NCBI RefSeq assembly: GCF_900100275.1
Contig: NZ_FNET01000024.1
Span: 1 to 64,000, forward strand
Direction of reading: 5' to 3'
DNA length: 64,000 bases
Origin: Lentzea albidocapillata subsp. violacea
GTDB taxonomy: Bacteria; Actinomycetota; Actinomycetes; Mycobacteriales; Pseudonocardiaceae
The notes beneath the pieces are model-generated. The model made no database searches, was not told the DNA's origin, and saw nothing but the letters and a program-made list of their open reading frames with translations. Made by a program: the position numbers and the translations under genes. Shown piece after piece: positions 7,321 through 14,908 of the stretch (position 1 is the first letter of the stretch; every line of letters starts with the position of its first letter).

Positions 7321-8409
7321 GTGAGTACCTCCGTTGACCGCGTTTGCAGCAGGACCAGGCACTGGGTGTGCGAGGCCGTCGGGATCATCGAGGCGGACGC
7401 GAACCGCAGCGCTGACACGCACCTCCTGCGCTACCCGTTGCCGCTCGAATGGGGCATCGACCTCTACCTCAAGGACGAGTCGACGCACCCCACCGGGTCG
7501 TTGAAGCACCGGTTGGCGCGCTCGTTGTTCCTCTACGCGATCTGCAACGGCTGGATCACCGGCGGCACGCCCGTGATCGAGGCCTCCTCCGGTTCGACGG
7601 CGGTGTCCGAGGCGTACTTCGCGCGGCTGCTGGGGCTGCCGTTCATCGCGGTGATGCCCCGCTCGACCTCGGCGGAGAAGGTCGCGCTGATCGAACGCCA
7701 GGGCGGCAGGTGCCACTTCATCGACGAGCCGTCGGCGCTCTACGACGAGTCGCGCCGGCTGGCCGCCGAGCTCGGTGGCCACTTCATGGACCAGTTCACG
7801 CACGCCGAGCGCGCCACGGACTGGCGGGGCAACAACAACATCGCCGAGTCGATCTTCGAGCAGATGAGGCTGGAGCCGTCGCCCACGCCCGACTGGATCG
7901 TCGTCGGCGCGGGCACGGGCGGCACGTCGGCCACGATCGGCCGGTACATCCACTACCAGAAGCTGAACACGCGCCTGGCCGTCGTCGATCCCGAGCACTC
8001 GGTCTTCTTCGACGCGTGGCGTGACGGCGACCGCGACCTGGTGGCCACGAGGGGGTCCGGCATCGAGGGCATCGGGCGGCCGCGGGTGGAGCCGTCGTTC
8101 ATCGGCGAGGTGATCGACCGGATGATCAAGGTGCCGGACGCGGCGTCCGTCGCGACGATCCGGTACGTCGAGGACCTGCTCGGCCGCCGGGTCGGCGGTT
8201 CCACCGGGACGAACCTCTGGGGAGCGTTCCAGATCGTGGCCGAGATGCGGCAGTCTCGCACTCGCGGGAGTGTGGTGACCCTGTTGTGTGACGGTGGCGA
8301 GCGTTACGCGAACACCTACTACGACGACACATGGGTAGCGGCACAGGGCATGCACCTCGCCCCGTGCCTCGAACGCCTGAACAACTTCCACCGCACGGGG
8401 AACTGGTGA
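7321..8409 (+). CDS. PLP-dependent cysteine synthase-fold enzyme, Cds1-like (cysteine desulfhydrase)
   Basis: A 362-residue fold-type II PLP enzyme. The Schiff-base lysine is K62 in HPTGSLKHRLA. The substrate loop is EASSGSTAVSEAYFA, and the phosphate-binding glycine loop is GAGTGGTSATIGRY. The sequence resembles the mycobacterial Cds1 group (as I recall, Rv3684), which degrades L-cysteine to H2S, pyruvate and ammonia, more than CysK or CysM. The start is GTG at 7321. An alternative is another beta-replacing PLP enzyme; the exact reaction is inferred. Confidence 0.75.
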   Translation: MSTSVDRVCSRTRHWVCEAVGIIEADANRSADTHLLRYPLPLEWGIDLYLKDESTHPTGSLKHRLARSLFLYAICNGWITGGTPVIEASSGSTAVSEAYFARLLGLPFIAVMPRSTSAEKVALIERQGGRCHFIDEPSALYDESRRLAAELGGHFMDQFTHAERATDWRGNNNIAESIFEQMRLEPSPTPDWIVVGAGTGGTSATIGRYIHYQKLNTRLAVVDPEHSVFFDAWRDGDRDLVATRGSGIEGIGRPRVEPSFIGEVIDRMIKVPDAASVATIRYVEDLLGRRVGGSTGTNLWGAFQIVAEMRQSRTRGSVVTLLCDGGERYANTYYDDTWVAAQGMHLAPCLERLNNFHRTGNW

Positions 8410-8464
8410 CGAGAGTTGTGCGTCACAGCGTGACCTGAGCACCTGAGTCCGCAGGGGGGACGCT

Positions 8465-8770
8465 GTGTCGTCGCTGTTCACCGACGCGGCCGAGCTGCGC
8501 GCGTACGCCGAGTACCTGCGCACCGAGGCCCAAGAGTTCGACACGATCCGTCAGTACGTCCACACCACGGCGTGCGACAAGGCGGGCTTCACGGGCCTGC
8601 TCACGTTGCTGCAGCCGGGCGTGGACATCGTGCGGGCGCTGTTCGACGAGTCGCTCGACTTCGGCAAGTCGAAGCTCGAGGGCGCGGCCACGGCGGTGGA
8701 CGCGACGGCGAAGGCCTACGAGGACATCGACGCCCTCCAGCGGCGCATCTTCGAGGGGCTGCTGAAGTGA
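8465..8770 (+). CDS. small type VII secretion-associated protein (EspC/WXG100-like)
   Basis: A 101-residue, all-helical protein with two predicted helices and a break near TGLLTLLQPG. It carries the YxxxD-type type VII secretion signal (AYEDIDALQ) near its C-terminus. No WXG turn is evident, so it is closer to EspC-like partners than to EsxA/EsxB. The start is GTG with a G-rich ribosome-binding site. Its stop overlaps the GTG start of the 989-residue effector-like gene by three bases, so the two are probably produced together as a secreted pair. No ESX core component is encoded in this window. Confidence 0.65.
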   Translation: MSSLFTDAAELRAYAEYLRTEAQEFDTIRQYVHTTACDKAGFTGLLTLLQPGVDIVRALFDESLDFGKSKLEGAATAVDATAKAYEDIDALQRRIFEGLLK

Positions 8771-11736
8771 CGACGGCCTACCAGTCCCCGCGACCGGTCA
8801 CCGCGTCCCTCAAGCAGCCCGAGGTCGACACGGCGTCGCTCAACGACGTCCTGCGCGACCAGGGCTGGGGCGTCCAGGCGGTGAACTGGGTGTTCGAGGC
8901 GGTGACGGGCGAGAGCCTGGTCTCCGCGATCATCACGCCGATCACCGGCGACTGGTCGAAGATCCGTGCCGACGGCGACGCGTGGCGCATGGTCGGCAAC
9001 GCCATGAACGACGTCTCGTACAACCTCACCGACGCGGTGGGGAAGGTGCGCGGCCACTGGGACGGCGACGCGGCCCGCGCCCACGAGAGGTACATCGCTC
9101 TCGGCTGGAAGGCCGGACTCCTCGCCGAGATGGGCGTGGCCCAGCTGATCGCGAAGGGCTTCGACACCGTCGCGTCCGGCGCCGAGGCCCTCGGCAAGCA
9201 GGCCGCGCGCCTGCTCGACTACCTCGTCAACAAGCTGCTGCAAGCCGCCGCCACCGTCTGGATCCCGGTGGCCGGTTGGATCAAGGCCGCCGAGATGGTC
9301 TGGAACGCGTACCAGATCTACCGGCGCGTCATGGACATCATCGACACGGTCCAGAAGCTGATCTCCGACGTGAAGGCGCTCTTCGACGCCGTCGGCCGCG
9401 TCTTCTCCGCCATCGGCAAGCTGAAGGACGCCGACTCCCTGGCCGAGGCCATGAACGCCACCCAGGAGGTGGCCGAGGCGGGCCGCGACGTCCGCAACGC
9501 CGTGAACGACATCCACGACGACTTCTCGTCCATCAAGGAGTCGGCCACCGAGATCGCCGACCGCGGCAACGACATCGGCTCGAAGGTCCGCGAGGTCTAC
9601 ACCCCGCCAGGCGGCACGGAGGACACCAAACCCGCCGCCGTCTCCGCGGCGGCACCCGGCGGCGCCCCGGTAGCCGCCCCGCCGACCCTGCCTACTTCCA
9701 CAGACGCCCCGGCCACCACCCACGCGGCAGCCACCGCAGGCCCCGCCGCGTCAGCACCGCCCTCGCTGGGCGGAGGCGGAGGCGGCGCGCCGACCGGCTC
9801 AGGTGGCGCTCCGGCCGGAGGCCCTTCCGGCGCCCCGATCCGCCCTGACACCACACATGCGGCAGGCGCGGCCCCCGCTGCAGCGCCGCCGTCGTCCCAC
9901 CAGACCCCCATGGGCGGCGCGATGCCGATGGGCGCCCCGATGGCCCCGGGCGCGGGTGGCGGCGACCAGACCAGGAGCTCCGGCTCCCGTCCGGGCGCAG
10001 GCGGCGTCCCGGCGTTCCCGAGCGCGGGCACCCCGACCGGCACCCCCAAGCCCGCCGGCCTGCCGACGCCTCCCGGTAGCGGTTCAGGTCTCCCCACCCC
10101 GCCCAGCCAGGGAACGCCACCCGCCGGCGCCCGCCCCGGCTCGGGCCTGCCCACGCCGCCCGGTCCCGGCACCTCGGGCAGCCACCCAGGTTCCGCAGGC
10201 ACGCACCCGACGCCCAGCTCGCACTCGACCCCAGGCACCCACCCGACGCCGGGCTCGCACTCGACCCCAGGCACCCACCCGGCTCCGGGGTCCGCGGGAA
10301 CGCACCCCGGCGGTGCGGGCCTGCCGACCCCGCCGAACCCCGGCCCCCACCCGACGCCCGGTGGCAGCGGCCTCCCGACGCCACCCGAACACCCGAGTGC
10401 CAGCTCCGGCACGGCAACGGCCCCGCCTGCCACGAACACCGGCGGCGGCCTCCCGTCGCCTCCCGGCCACCCGACTCCGAGCGCGGGTGGCGGCCTGCCG
10501 TCGCCTCCCGGACACCCGAGCCCCACCGCGGGTACGGACCACTCGACGCCGTCCGGCACCACGCCGGCCGACTCGTCGCCCCCGCGTCCGCACGACACCA
10601 CGCCCAACGGGTCGACGGACACCAAGCCCCACGACGCACCGGACAGCACCAGGCCGCACGACGCCGACGCCAAGCCGCACGACACCGACACGCGCGCCGA
10701 CGACGCCAAGCCCCACGACAGCGACCCGAAGCCACACGACACCGACCCGCGTCCCGACGACACCAAGCCGCACGACACCGACGCGAGCGGCGCCGAAGAC
10801 GTCCGGCCCACCGACCCCCAGCCGGACCACGACAACACCCCGGCCGGCCACGACACCGACCCCAAGCCCGGCAACGAAGACGCCACCCCCGGTCACAACG
10901 GCGACGGCGGCAGCAACCCGCCGCCTCCCGCCGGCCCGGACCTCAAGGGCCACTTCGACGCCGCCGCGATGGCCGCGCAGGGCCAGGGCTACCAGCACCA
11001 GCTCGACCAGATGCTGCCCAACCAGGCCGATCGCGACCGCTACGTCGAGCTGAGCCAGAAGCTGTCCACCGAACTGAGCGCGGACGAGGCCCAGCACGTG
11101 GCCGACGTCCGCAACCAGATCAAGGTCGACACCGGCGACATCGTCACCAAGGCCCTCAACCAGGGCGCCCTCAGCACGTACCTGCCCGACCAGCCGCACG
11201 CGCCGGGCAGCCAGAAGGAGACCTGGCAGAACCAGATGGGCGGCTCGATCGCCCGCGGCCAGGACGTGGTCGACGTCAACACGCCGCAGGGCCTGCGGGA
11301 CGGCCTCGCGCTCGACGACAAGGGCAAGGGCTGGACGCCCATCCCCGAGGGCGCGCCGAACGCGATGCAGCTCCGCTACGAGGTCACCGACCAGAACGCG
11401 GGCGCGCACAACGTGCCGTTCGGCGGGCCGAAGAAGGACACGCCGGACTTCACCCAGCCAGGACCGTACCCGGCGGACCAATACCAGTCGCCGCAGGAGA
11501 AGGCGCACTACGAGGCGTCGCAGCAGCAGATGGCGGCGGCCGGTGGTGCGGCGAAACCGTACGACGGCTACGACCCGTTCACCGGCACCGGGTCCACGAT
11601 GGGCGGCATGCCGGAGTGGCGCGTGGACGGCGGCACACCGTTGCCCGATCGTGCCGAGATCTGGCAGGTCAACGCGGACGGAACTGAGAAACTGCACGCC
11701 GTGTACGACCGCAAGTTCGGCTGGACGAAGCTCTGA
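8767..11736 (+). CDS. large WXG/proline-rich putative type VII secreted effector
   Basis: A 989-residue protein from GTG at 8767. The frame is open further upstream, but that part only shadows the previous gene. Residues 1-280 are a helical WXG-like region (HWDGDAARAHE near 98) with hydrophobic and coiled stretches. Residues ~280-720 are a low-complexity Pro/Gly/Thr linker with GLPTPP and KPHDTD repeats. Residues ~722-989 are a C-terminal domain with RGQD (830-833), FGGP (885-888), PFTGTG (937-942), PEW (949), LPxxxEIW (959-966) and a final GW. All of these recur in the 327-residue product encoded two genes downstream. The layout is that of a polymorphic toxin. An ADP-ribosyltransferase-like activity is possible (an Arg-led strand and a late PE-containing strand) but unproven. 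Confidence 0.7.
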   Translation: MTTAYQSPRPVTASLKQPEVDTASLNDVLRDQGWGVQAVNWVFEAVTGESLVSAIITPITGDWSKIRADGDAWRMVGNAMNDVSYNLTDAVGKVRGHWDGDAARAHERYIALGWKAGLLAEMGVAQLIAKGFDTVASGAEALGKQAARLLDYLVNKLLQAAATVWIPVAGWIKAAEMVWNAYQIYRRVMDIIDTVQKLISDVKALFDAVGRVFSAIGKLKDADSLAEAMNATQEVAEAGRDVRNAVNDIHDDFSSIKESATEIADRGNDIGSKVREVYTPPGGTEDTKPAAVSAAAPGGAPVAAPPTLPTSTDAPATTHAAATAGPAASAPPSLGGGGGGAPTGSGGAPAGGPSGAPIRPDTTHAAGAAPAAAPPSSHQTPMGGAMPMGAPMAPGAGGGDQTRSSGSRPGAGGVPAFPSAGTPTGTPKPAGLPTPPGSGSGLPTPPSQGTPPAGARPGSGLPTPPGPGTSGSHPGSAGTHPTPSSHSTPGTHPTPGSHSTPGTHPAPGSAGTHPGGAGLPTPPNPGPHPTPGGSGLPTPPEHPSASSGTATAPPATNTGGGLPSPPGHPTPSAGGGLPSPPGHPSPTAGTDHSTPSGTTPADSSPPRPHDTTPNGSTDTKPHDAPDSTRPHDADAKPHDTDTRADDAKPHDSDPKPHDTDPRPDDTKPHDTDASGAEDVRPTDPQPDHDNTPAGHDTDPKPGNEDATPGHNGDGGSNPPPPAGPDLKGHFDAAAMAAQGQGYQHQLDQMLPNQADRDRYVELSQKLSTELSADEAQHVADVRNQIKVDTGDIVTKALNQGALSTYLPDQPHAPGSQKETWQNQMGGSIARGQDVVDVNTPQGLRDGLALDDKGKGWTPIPEGAPNAMQLRYEVTDQNAGAHNVPFGGPKKDTPDFTQPGPYPADQYQSPQEKAHYEASQQQMAAAGGAAKPYDGYDPFTGTGSTMGGMPEWRVDGGTPLPDRAEIWQVNADGTEKLHAVYDRKFGWTKL
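10057..10530 (+). repeat. GLPTPP / STPGTHP coding repeats in the effector linker
   Basis: The linker encodes several GLPTPP or GLPSPP units. It also contains an exact 29-base direct repeat at 10217-10245 and 10253-10281 (period 36 bases, 12 residues; core encoded as SHSTPGTHP). These are in-frame coding repeats, not a CRISPR array. Confidence 0.75.
10618..10880 (+). repeat. KPHD(T/S)D coding repeats in the effector linker
   Basis: About six in-frame copies of a (K/R)PHDxD-type unit separated by short acidic spacers (RADDA, PRPDDT). The segment is strongly acidic and histidine-containing, unlike the proline-only section before it. It may act as a flexible or metal-sensitive linker, which is speculative. 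Confidence 0.7.
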
Positions 11737-12152
11737 TGACCCACTACTCCCAGGAGATGGCCGAGTACCGCGGCGAGGTCTACTTCGCGGGCAGCGAGGG
11801 GAACGACGTCTGGATCCGCAAGATCCCGGGCGTCACCTACGCCAACGCCGAAGGCTTTCAGACCTACGGCAACCGTGAGCTCAAGACGGTGGCCGTCCAC
11901 GACCTCGATGCCTGGTACCGCGAGACGATGACGGCCACCTGGCGCGGGCAGCCGTTCAACGTCGTCCGAACGGACGGCGGCAAGGCGGAGGCCGGGTACG
12001 CGGGCGGCGAGTACGTGTGGGCCGCGCAGAACGGGCTCGAAGGCGACCAGTACAACGGCTACACGGCCACGCTCGACGCAGACGAGCTGGAGAACGTGCA
12101 GGTCGACCGCACCGACTTCCTGGCGCGGTGGAAGGAGAAGAACCCGGGATGA
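11736..12152 (+). CDS. putative immunity-like protein with two YRGxxF half-repeats
   Basis: A 138-residue cytoplasmic protein with no signal peptide or membrane helix. Two half-repeats begin at EYRGEVYFAG (~residue 10) and TWRGQPFNVV (~residue 68). The same (Y/W)RGxxF unit occurs twice in the C-terminal half of the next gene product. Its ATG overlaps the effector stop by one base (TGATG), and its own stop overlaps the next ATG by four. Position directly after a toxin-like C-terminus, small size and tight coupling suggest an immunity protein. The family is not recognised and the function is inferred. Confidence 0.55.
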   Translation: MTHYSQEMAEYRGEVYFAGSEGNDVWIRKIPGVTYANAEGFQTYGNRELKTVAVHDLDAWYRETMTATWRGQPFNVVRTDGGKAEAGYAGGEYVWAAQNGLEGDQYNGYTATLDADELENVQVDRTDFLARWKEKNPG

Positions 12153-13132
12153 GCACCCCTCAGGCCGTGCGCAAGGCGGCCGGCATCGGGCCGGAGACGA
12201 TCCTGCAGAAGATCGTCCACCCCGCGATCGCGCAGCTCTACCTGGGCAACGTCGTGGTGCCCGGCAAGTTCGAGCCGCACCGGGCCGCCGGGTTCGTGAC
12301 GCGCGGGCAGGACTTCCCGCAGGGCACCTCCGAGGAGTTCGCGGAGGCGTTCGGCGTCGACAAGGTCGCGGACTGGCCGAAGGGCACGCAGTACCTGCTG
12401 CGCTTCCTGGCCCACACCACCGAGCTCTTCGACACGAGCTTCGGCGGCCCGACGCTCGATGGCGCGCAGAAGATGGGCACCACCCGCGTCTACCCGCTCC
12501 CGTTCACCGGCACGGGGTACACGCCGAGCGCCAACCCGATCCCCGAGTACGTCATGGAACTCGCGGAACTCCCGGCGGGCACCGAACTCTGGCGCTTCGA
12601 ACCGGACGGCACCGGCCGCAGCGTCGGCAAGTACCCCAACCGGCAGACCGGCTGGATCCCGACCGGTGACGTCGGCTTCGGGCCCGGAAGGTACTGGCCG
12701 GCACCGGTTCCGCATCGGCCGACCGTCCGTCGTGGACTGATCGGGAAGTACCGCGGCCAGGACTTCGACATCGACTTCGGGCCCGCGCCCGGATCGGTTC
12801 TCCTGCACCCGCTCGCCGGGCACCCCGCGCCGCCGGACTTCACCGAGGAGGGCGGCGCCCGGTTCCTGGAGGTGCCGGACGCGGTCGTCGAGGACCTCCA
12901 GCTGGTCCGCACGCTCTGCGCGTACCGGGGCGCGGAGTTCGAGATCGTCGGCGTCTTCGGCGAGCAGGCCGTGCTGCACTTCGTCGGCGAGAACCACGAA
13001 ACGGCCGAGCGGCTGGGTCTGTCCGAAGTAGACTTCCGGCAGTGGCGCACCCTCGCTCAGCGCAACGAGGTGAGTGACATCCGCGGTGACGCCAGGCCGA
13101 TCCAGCGCGGACTCTTCGCGAGGGAGAACTGA
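12149..13132 (+). CDS. fusion of an effector-like domain and an immunity-like repeat domain, unknown function
   Basis: A 327-residue protein from ATG at 12149, overlapping the previous stop. Residues ~45-170 mirror the C-terminal domain of the 989-residue protein: RGQD 52-55, FGGP 98-101, PFTGTG 118-123, PEY 132-134, LPxxxELW 141-148, DGT 153-155 and GW 168-169, in the same order. Residues ~195-315 carry two YRGxxFxI half-repeats (KYRGQDFDI and AYRGAEFEI) like those of the 138-residue protein, ending with RNEVSDIRGDA. No signal peptide is present. It looks like an effector-domain/immunity-domain fusion, perhaps an inactivated or self-neutralised paralogue, or a chaperone. This is an inference from internal comparison only. 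Confidence 0.55.
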   Translation: MSTPQAVRKAAGIGPETILQKIVHPAIAQLYLGNVVVPGKFEPHRAAGFVTRGQDFPQGTSEEFAEAFGVDKVADWPKGTQYLLRFLAHTTELFDTSFGGPTLDGAQKMGTTRVYPLPFTGTGYTPSANPIPEYVMELAELPAGTELWRFEPDGTGRSVGKYPNRQTGWIPTGDVGFGPGRYWPAPVPHRPTVRRGLIGKYRGQDFDIDFGPAPGSVLLHPLAGHPAPPDFTEEGGARFLEVPDAVVEDLQLVRTLCAYRGAEFEIVGVFGEQAVLHFVGENHETAERLGLSEVDFRQWRTLAQRNEVSDIRGDARPIQRGLFAREN

Positions 13133-13133
13133 G

Positions 13134-13580
13134 ATGACCACGCCGAACGACAGCTGGAAGTCCGCCGAGCTGCGGGCGGCCGAGGCGCAGGTCGACGCGC
13201 GCTTCAAGGAGGCGCAGGATCTCGCGAACCGCCTCAAGGAGACGCCGCTGCCGCCCGTCCCGCCCGTCGACTTCAAGGCGATCGCCCAGCAGGTCGAACG
13301 GGCCGCGCAGGAACGGGACGCGCCCGAGCAGCTCAAGGCGTTGAAGCGCAAGGTGGACGCGGGTGAGTTCACCTGGGAGGACGTCGTCTCCGGCAAGGCC
13401 GCGCAGGATCCCGACGTGCAGGCCATGCAGCAGGAGAACGTCAACAAGATGAAGCAGGCGTTCCAGATGCTGCAGGAGGGCATGACCGCCGAGGAGATCA
13501 TGGAGGCGCAGCGGCCGCGCAGGGACGGGGACGACGATGACCAGCTCGACCCCGACATCTTCACGGAGGACAAGTGGTGA
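13134..13580 (+). CDS. small acidic helical protein, FTEDxW family (first paralogue)
   Basis: A 148-residue protein from ATG at 13134, directly after the previous stop. The frame extends upstream, but that part shadows the 327-residue gene. It is mostly charged helix with a proline spacer (LPPVPPVDF). The conserved block W81-xx-VVSGKAAQDPDV (81-95) and the terminal FTEDKW (143-148) after an Asp-rich run both recur in the next gene. No known family is recognised. It may be a secretion partner or chaperone for the upstream effector. Confidence 0.55.
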   Translation: MTTPNDSWKSAELRAAEAQVDARFKEAQDLANRLKETPLPPVPPVDFKAIAQQVERAAQERDAPEQLKALKRKVDAGEFTWEDVVSGKAAQDPDVQAMQQENVNKMKQAFQMLQEGMTAEEIMEAQRPRRDGDDDDQLDPDIFTEDKW

Positions 13581-13981
13581 TGACGGCCTGGCGGACATCG
13601 GACATCCTCGCGGCGGAGAACTTCCTGACGAGCGCGGTCGCCGAGGCGGACCGCGCGATGCGCACCGCCCAGCAGGGGCTCCGGGGCAAGGAACCGTCCA
13701 CTGAGGACATCCGCAGGGTGATGCAGTTCGCCAAGTCCAGCGAAGCCTCACCGGCGATGCGGCAGCTCGCGGACCGCATCGCGCGCGGCGCGGGTCTGAG
13801 CTGGCGTCAGGTCCTCACCGGCGAGGCGGCCCACGATCCGCTGGTGCGCCAGGCACTCGACGCCGACCGCGCCCGGCTGGACGAGCTGATCAAGGGCGAG
13901 TCGGCCCCGCCGCCACCCCCGCGCAAGCCCGCGCGAACGGACGACGACGAACCTCTGCAGTTCACCGAAGACGCCTGGTGA
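13580..13981 (+). CDS. small acidic helical protein, FTEDxW family (second paralogue)
   Basis: A 133-residue protein from ATG at 13580. In-frame GTG codons at 13574 and 13577 are alternative starts. It shares W75-xx-VLTGEAAHDPLV and a terminal FTEDAW (128-133) with the preceding product, and has a proline run (PPPPPRK) before an Asp/Glu-rich tail. Its start overlaps the upstream stop (TGATG). It is the last gene of the effector locus and converges on menA with only six bases between the stops. Function unknown. Confidence 0.55.
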   Translation: MTAWRTSDILAAENFLTSAVAEADRAMRTAQQGLRGKEPSTEDIRRVMQFAKSSEASPAMRQLADRIARGAGLSWRQVLTGEAAHDPLVRQALDADRARLDELIKGESAPPPPPRKPARTDDDEPLQFTEDAW

Positions 13982-13987
13982 CCGGAC

Positions 13988-14860
13988 TCAGTCCAGCACC
14001 AGACCGGCGCTGACCAGCACGGCCCAGGCCAGCATCGCGATCCCGGTGAACTGCAGCACCGGGATCAGCTCCCGGCCGCCCCGCCCGGCGGCCACCCGCC
14101 GCACGGCGGGCAGCAGCACCGGCGCCGCGAGGAACCCGAGCAACGCGTACGGCACCCGCACGACCATGCCCAGCGCGATCAGGAACGGCACGGCCACCAG
14201 CGCCAGGTACAGCCTGCGCGTGTCCTTGTCGCCCAGCACCACGGCCAGGGTCCGCTTGCCCGACACGGCGTCCGTCGGGATGTCGCGCAGGTTGTTCGCC
14301 ACCAGCACCGCGGCCGAGATCGACCCCATCGCGATGGACGCCCCGATGCCGATGCCGGTGATCTCGCCGGTCTGCACGTACAGCGTGCCCAGCACCGCGG
14401 CCGGGCCGAAGAAGAGGAACACCGCGATCTCGCCGAGGCCCGCGTAGCCGTACGGACGCTTGCCGCCCGTGTAGAACCACGCTCCGAGCACGCACACTGC
14501 GCCGAAAGCGAGCAGCCACCAGTACCCGGACATCACCACCAGCACGAGCCCGGCCAGCGCACCGACGCCGAGCGAGATGAACGCCGCCAGCCGCACCTTC
14601 GACGCCTCGGCCGCACCGGACCCGGTCAGCCGGAACGGCCCCACCCGGTTGTCGTCTGTGCCGCGGATCCCGTCGGAGTAGTCGTTCGCGTAGTTCACGC
14701 CGACCTGGAACGCCACCGAGACGATCAGCGCGAGCACCGTGTAGAGCACGTTGAACTCGTCGATGTGGTGCGCCGCAGCGGCTCCCACGACCACCGGGGC
14801 GATCGAGTTCGGCAGCGTGCGCGGGCGGGTCCCCTGGATCCACTGGACGACTGAGGCCAT
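13988..14860 (-). CDS. menA: 1,4-dihydroxy-2-naphthoate polyprenyltransferase MenA
   Basis: A 290-residue integral membrane prenyltransferase of the UbiA superfamily. It joins the polyprenyl tail to 1,4-dihydroxy-2-naphthoate, giving demethylmenaquinone. The substrate/Mg motif is NYANDYSDGIRG, followed by VGPFRLTGSG. The second Asp-rich loop is replaced by DIPTDAVSGKRTLAV, as is usual in MenA. About eight hydrophobic helices are visible. The ATG at 14860 has GGAGG nine bases upstream; an in-frame start further out (14899) is less likely. It is the first men gene met in the window. Confidence 0.94.
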   Translation of the reverse strand: MASVVQWIQGTRPRTLPNSIAPVVVGAAAAHHIDEFNVLYTVLALIVSVAFQVGVNYANDYSDGIRGTDDNRVGPFRLTGSGAAEASKVRLAAFISLGVGALAGLVLVVMSGYWWLLAFGAVCVLGAWFYTGGKRPYGYAGLGEIAVFLFFGPAAVLGTLYVQTGEITGIGIGASIAMGSISAAVLVANNLRDIPTDAVSGKRTLAVVLGDKDTRRLYLALVAVPFLIALGMVVRVPYALLGFLAAPVLLPAVRRVAAGRGGRELIPVLQFTGIAMLAWAVLVSAGLVLD

Positions 14861-14908
14861 GCCCCACATCCTCCGGTATGACTCCTGAGGACCCGCCAAA
14901 GGGGTGTA

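Noticed and set aside
8572..8766. Upstream extension of the large effector frame
   Set aside because: It lies within the 101-residue gene in another frame and is Arg/Gly-rich. GTG at 8767, overlapping that gene's stop, is the natural start.
10201..10300. Possible CRISPR-like repeat array
   Set aside because: The repeats are in frame, encode STPGTHP units and have no unique spacers. They are protein-coding repeats.
9597..11697. Long minus-strand open frames (about 430 and 540 codons) opposite the 989-residue gene
   Set aside because: They arise from high GC and the proline-rich coding repeats on the + strand. Their translations are low-complexity Gly/Val/Arg runs without domains, and the + strand gene has coherent domains and overlapping neighbours.
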